64,000 nt of DNA, from the NCBI GenBank assembly GCA_946405135.1, contig CAMJGD010000001.1:62001-126000 (forward strand), in the 5' to 3' direction. Positions 63,213-64,000 of the stretch are shown piece by piece. This stretch comes from an uncultured Clostridiaceae bacterium. Lineage in GTDB: Bacteria; Bacillota; Clostridia; Clostridiales; Clostridiaceae. Each line of letters starts with the position of its first letter. The stretch's first letter is position 1. A model generated the notes under the pieces. The model was not told the origin of the DNA. It did no database searches and saw only the letters and a list, made by a program, of their open reading frames with translations. The position numbers were made by a program, and so were the translations under genes.

Positions 63213-64000
63213 TTATAAATCATAATATAATTCATATTCTACTGGTGCAGGTACAGGCATAACCTTTAAAACTTCCTTATTGTATTTAAAGTTTATCCAG
63301 TTATTTATAAAGTGCTCATCGAACACACCCTCATTGGTTAAAAATTCATGATCCTTCTTTAATTCATTTAGTGCTTCATCAAGAGACTTTGGAAGGGCTT
63401 CTATTTTATTTCTTTCTTCTTCAGGCAATTCAAAAACATTTACATCATAAGGTCCATAACCTGCTTTTGTAGGATCTATCTTATTCTTTATTCCATCTAA
63501 TCCTGCCATCAATAGAGCTGAGTAAGCTAAATAAGGATTACAGGTAGCATCGGATGGTCTAAATTCAAATCTCCTTTTATCCGGATCCTTAACATATCCA
63601 GGAATCCTGATTACAGAACTTCTGTTTCCTGTAGCAAAACATATAGAAACAGGAGCCTCAAATCCTGGTACTAATCTCTTATAAGAATTTGTAGATGGAT
63701 TAGTAAACCCAAGCAATGCTTTAGAATGTTTTAATATTCCTCCTATAAAATATAATGCTTCATTGCTTAATTTTGAATATCCATTTTCATCATAGAATAA
63801 ATTTTTATCATCTCTTCTTAACATCATATGAACATGCATTCCACTGCCTGCTTCACCATAAAGAGGCTTAGGCATAAATGTAGCAGTCTTGCCATGAGAT
63901 ACAGCTTCATTTTTTATTACATATTTTGCCATCATTGTAGCATCAGCCATTCTAGTCATTTCACCAAGTTCTACTTCTATTTCTAGCTGTCCAGCTGCTC
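63213..64000 (-). CDS. glnA: glutamine synthetase, type I (3' part, cut by the window edge)
   Basis: Only the C-terminal ~260 residues are inside the window; the frame stays open to base 64000 with AAGQLEIEVELGEMTRMAD. Catalytic-domain signatures are present: FMPKPLYGEAGSGMHVHM (the glutamate/ammonia site), NSYKRLVPGFEAP, NRSSVIRIPGY and RFEFRPSDATCNPYLAYSALL (quoted in parts). The spacing and motifs are of GS-I alpha. I see no adenylylation site. It lies upstream of ptb-iorA-iorB by about 27 bases and may be in the same transcript. Confidence 0.92.
   Translation of the reverse strand, partial: AAGQLEIEVELGEMTRMADATMMAKYVIKNEAVSHGKTATFMPKPLYGEAGSGMHVHMMLRRDDKNLFYDENGYSKLSNEALYFIGGILKHSKALLGFTNPSTNSYKRLVPGFEAPVSICFATGNRSSVIRIPGYVKDPDKRRFEFRPSDATCNPYLAYSALLMAGLDGIKNKIDPTKAGYGPYDVNVFELPEEERNKIEALPKSLDEALNELKKDHEFLTNEGVFDEHFINNWINFKYNKEVLKVMPVPAPVEYELYYDL

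Overview
The window is a low-GC, densely coded piece of a Clostridium-type (Firmicutes) chromosome. The evidence is AT-rich codon use, GGAGG-type ribosome sites, sporulation-linked genes (pdaA, spoVD-like PBP, yteA-like), meso-diaminopimelate peptidoglycan genes (dapF, murE with a DNPR motif), an anaerobic indolepyruvate:ferredoxin oxidoreductase, and a selenocysteine tRNA. This suits an amino-acid-fermenting clostridium; the species cannot be fixed from the sequence alone. About 90% of the genes lie on the minus strand. I see no insertion sequence, phage, CRISPR array or rRNA.

Layout. 1-1.2 kb: aroQ and aroK. 1.2-7.3 kb: a compact type IV pilus / type II secretion-like operon (pilB, pilC, four prepilin-like genes, pilM-, pilN- and pilO-like genes) that runs towards aroKQ. 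7.4-9.4 kb: a lipoprotein and dapF. 9.5-11.3 kb: rqcH (+). 11.3-20.9 kb: a block in nearly the Bacillus subtilis order (sepF, ylmG, ylmH, divIVA, then yteA-like, lspA, rluD-type, pyrR, uracil permease), except that aroB-aroF-aroA stands where ileS is expected. pyrR has its own promoter and a PyrR-type attenuator. 20.9-33.7 kb: the division and cell-wall (dcw) cluster from mraZ to yggS, without ftsA, ftsZ, murD or murG. The mraZ promoter region carries three AAAGTGG repeats with a 10-bp period. 33.8-36.3 kb: an M16 peptidase pair. 36.47-36.56 kb: selC (tRNA-Sec) with its own promoter and terminator. 36.8-38.9 kb: ychF and speE, divergent. 39-41.6 kb: a solitary adenine methyltransferase that looks like the Clostridioides difficile sporulation methyltransferase CamA, head-to-head with the spore-cortex deacetylase pdaA. 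41.7-45.5 kb: fchA-like cyclodeaminase, hutH, a frameshifted EamA transporter and a nitroreductase. 45.5-57.4 kb: an exopolysaccharide locus (TPR protein, Wzz/CpsC, CpsD kinase, CpsB phosphatase, GalU, phosphoglycosyl transferase, three further glycosyltransferases, a polymerase/ligase, phosphoglucomutase). 57.7-59.9 kb: L25/Ctc and an Orn/Lys/Arg decarboxylase. 59.9-64 kb: iorB, iorA, a phosphate butyryltransferase-like gene, and the 3' part of glutamine synthetase cut by the window edge.

How it fits together. Most of the window builds and shapes the envelope: precursor synthesis (dapF, murE, murF, mraY), septation (ftsW, ftsL, PBP, ftsQ, sepF, divIVA), lipoprotein maturation (lspA), a pilus-like export machine and a capsule/EPS pathway under tyrosine-phosphorylation control. 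Around this lie the shikimate genes in two clusters and several amino-acid or polyamine genes.

The points most worth checking are the CamA homologue beside pdaA, two genes (pilM-like and ylmG) whose only plausible start codon is ATA behind a good ribosome site, the MraZ operator repeats, and the minimal pilus operon in which one pseudopilin lacks the Glu+5 residue.
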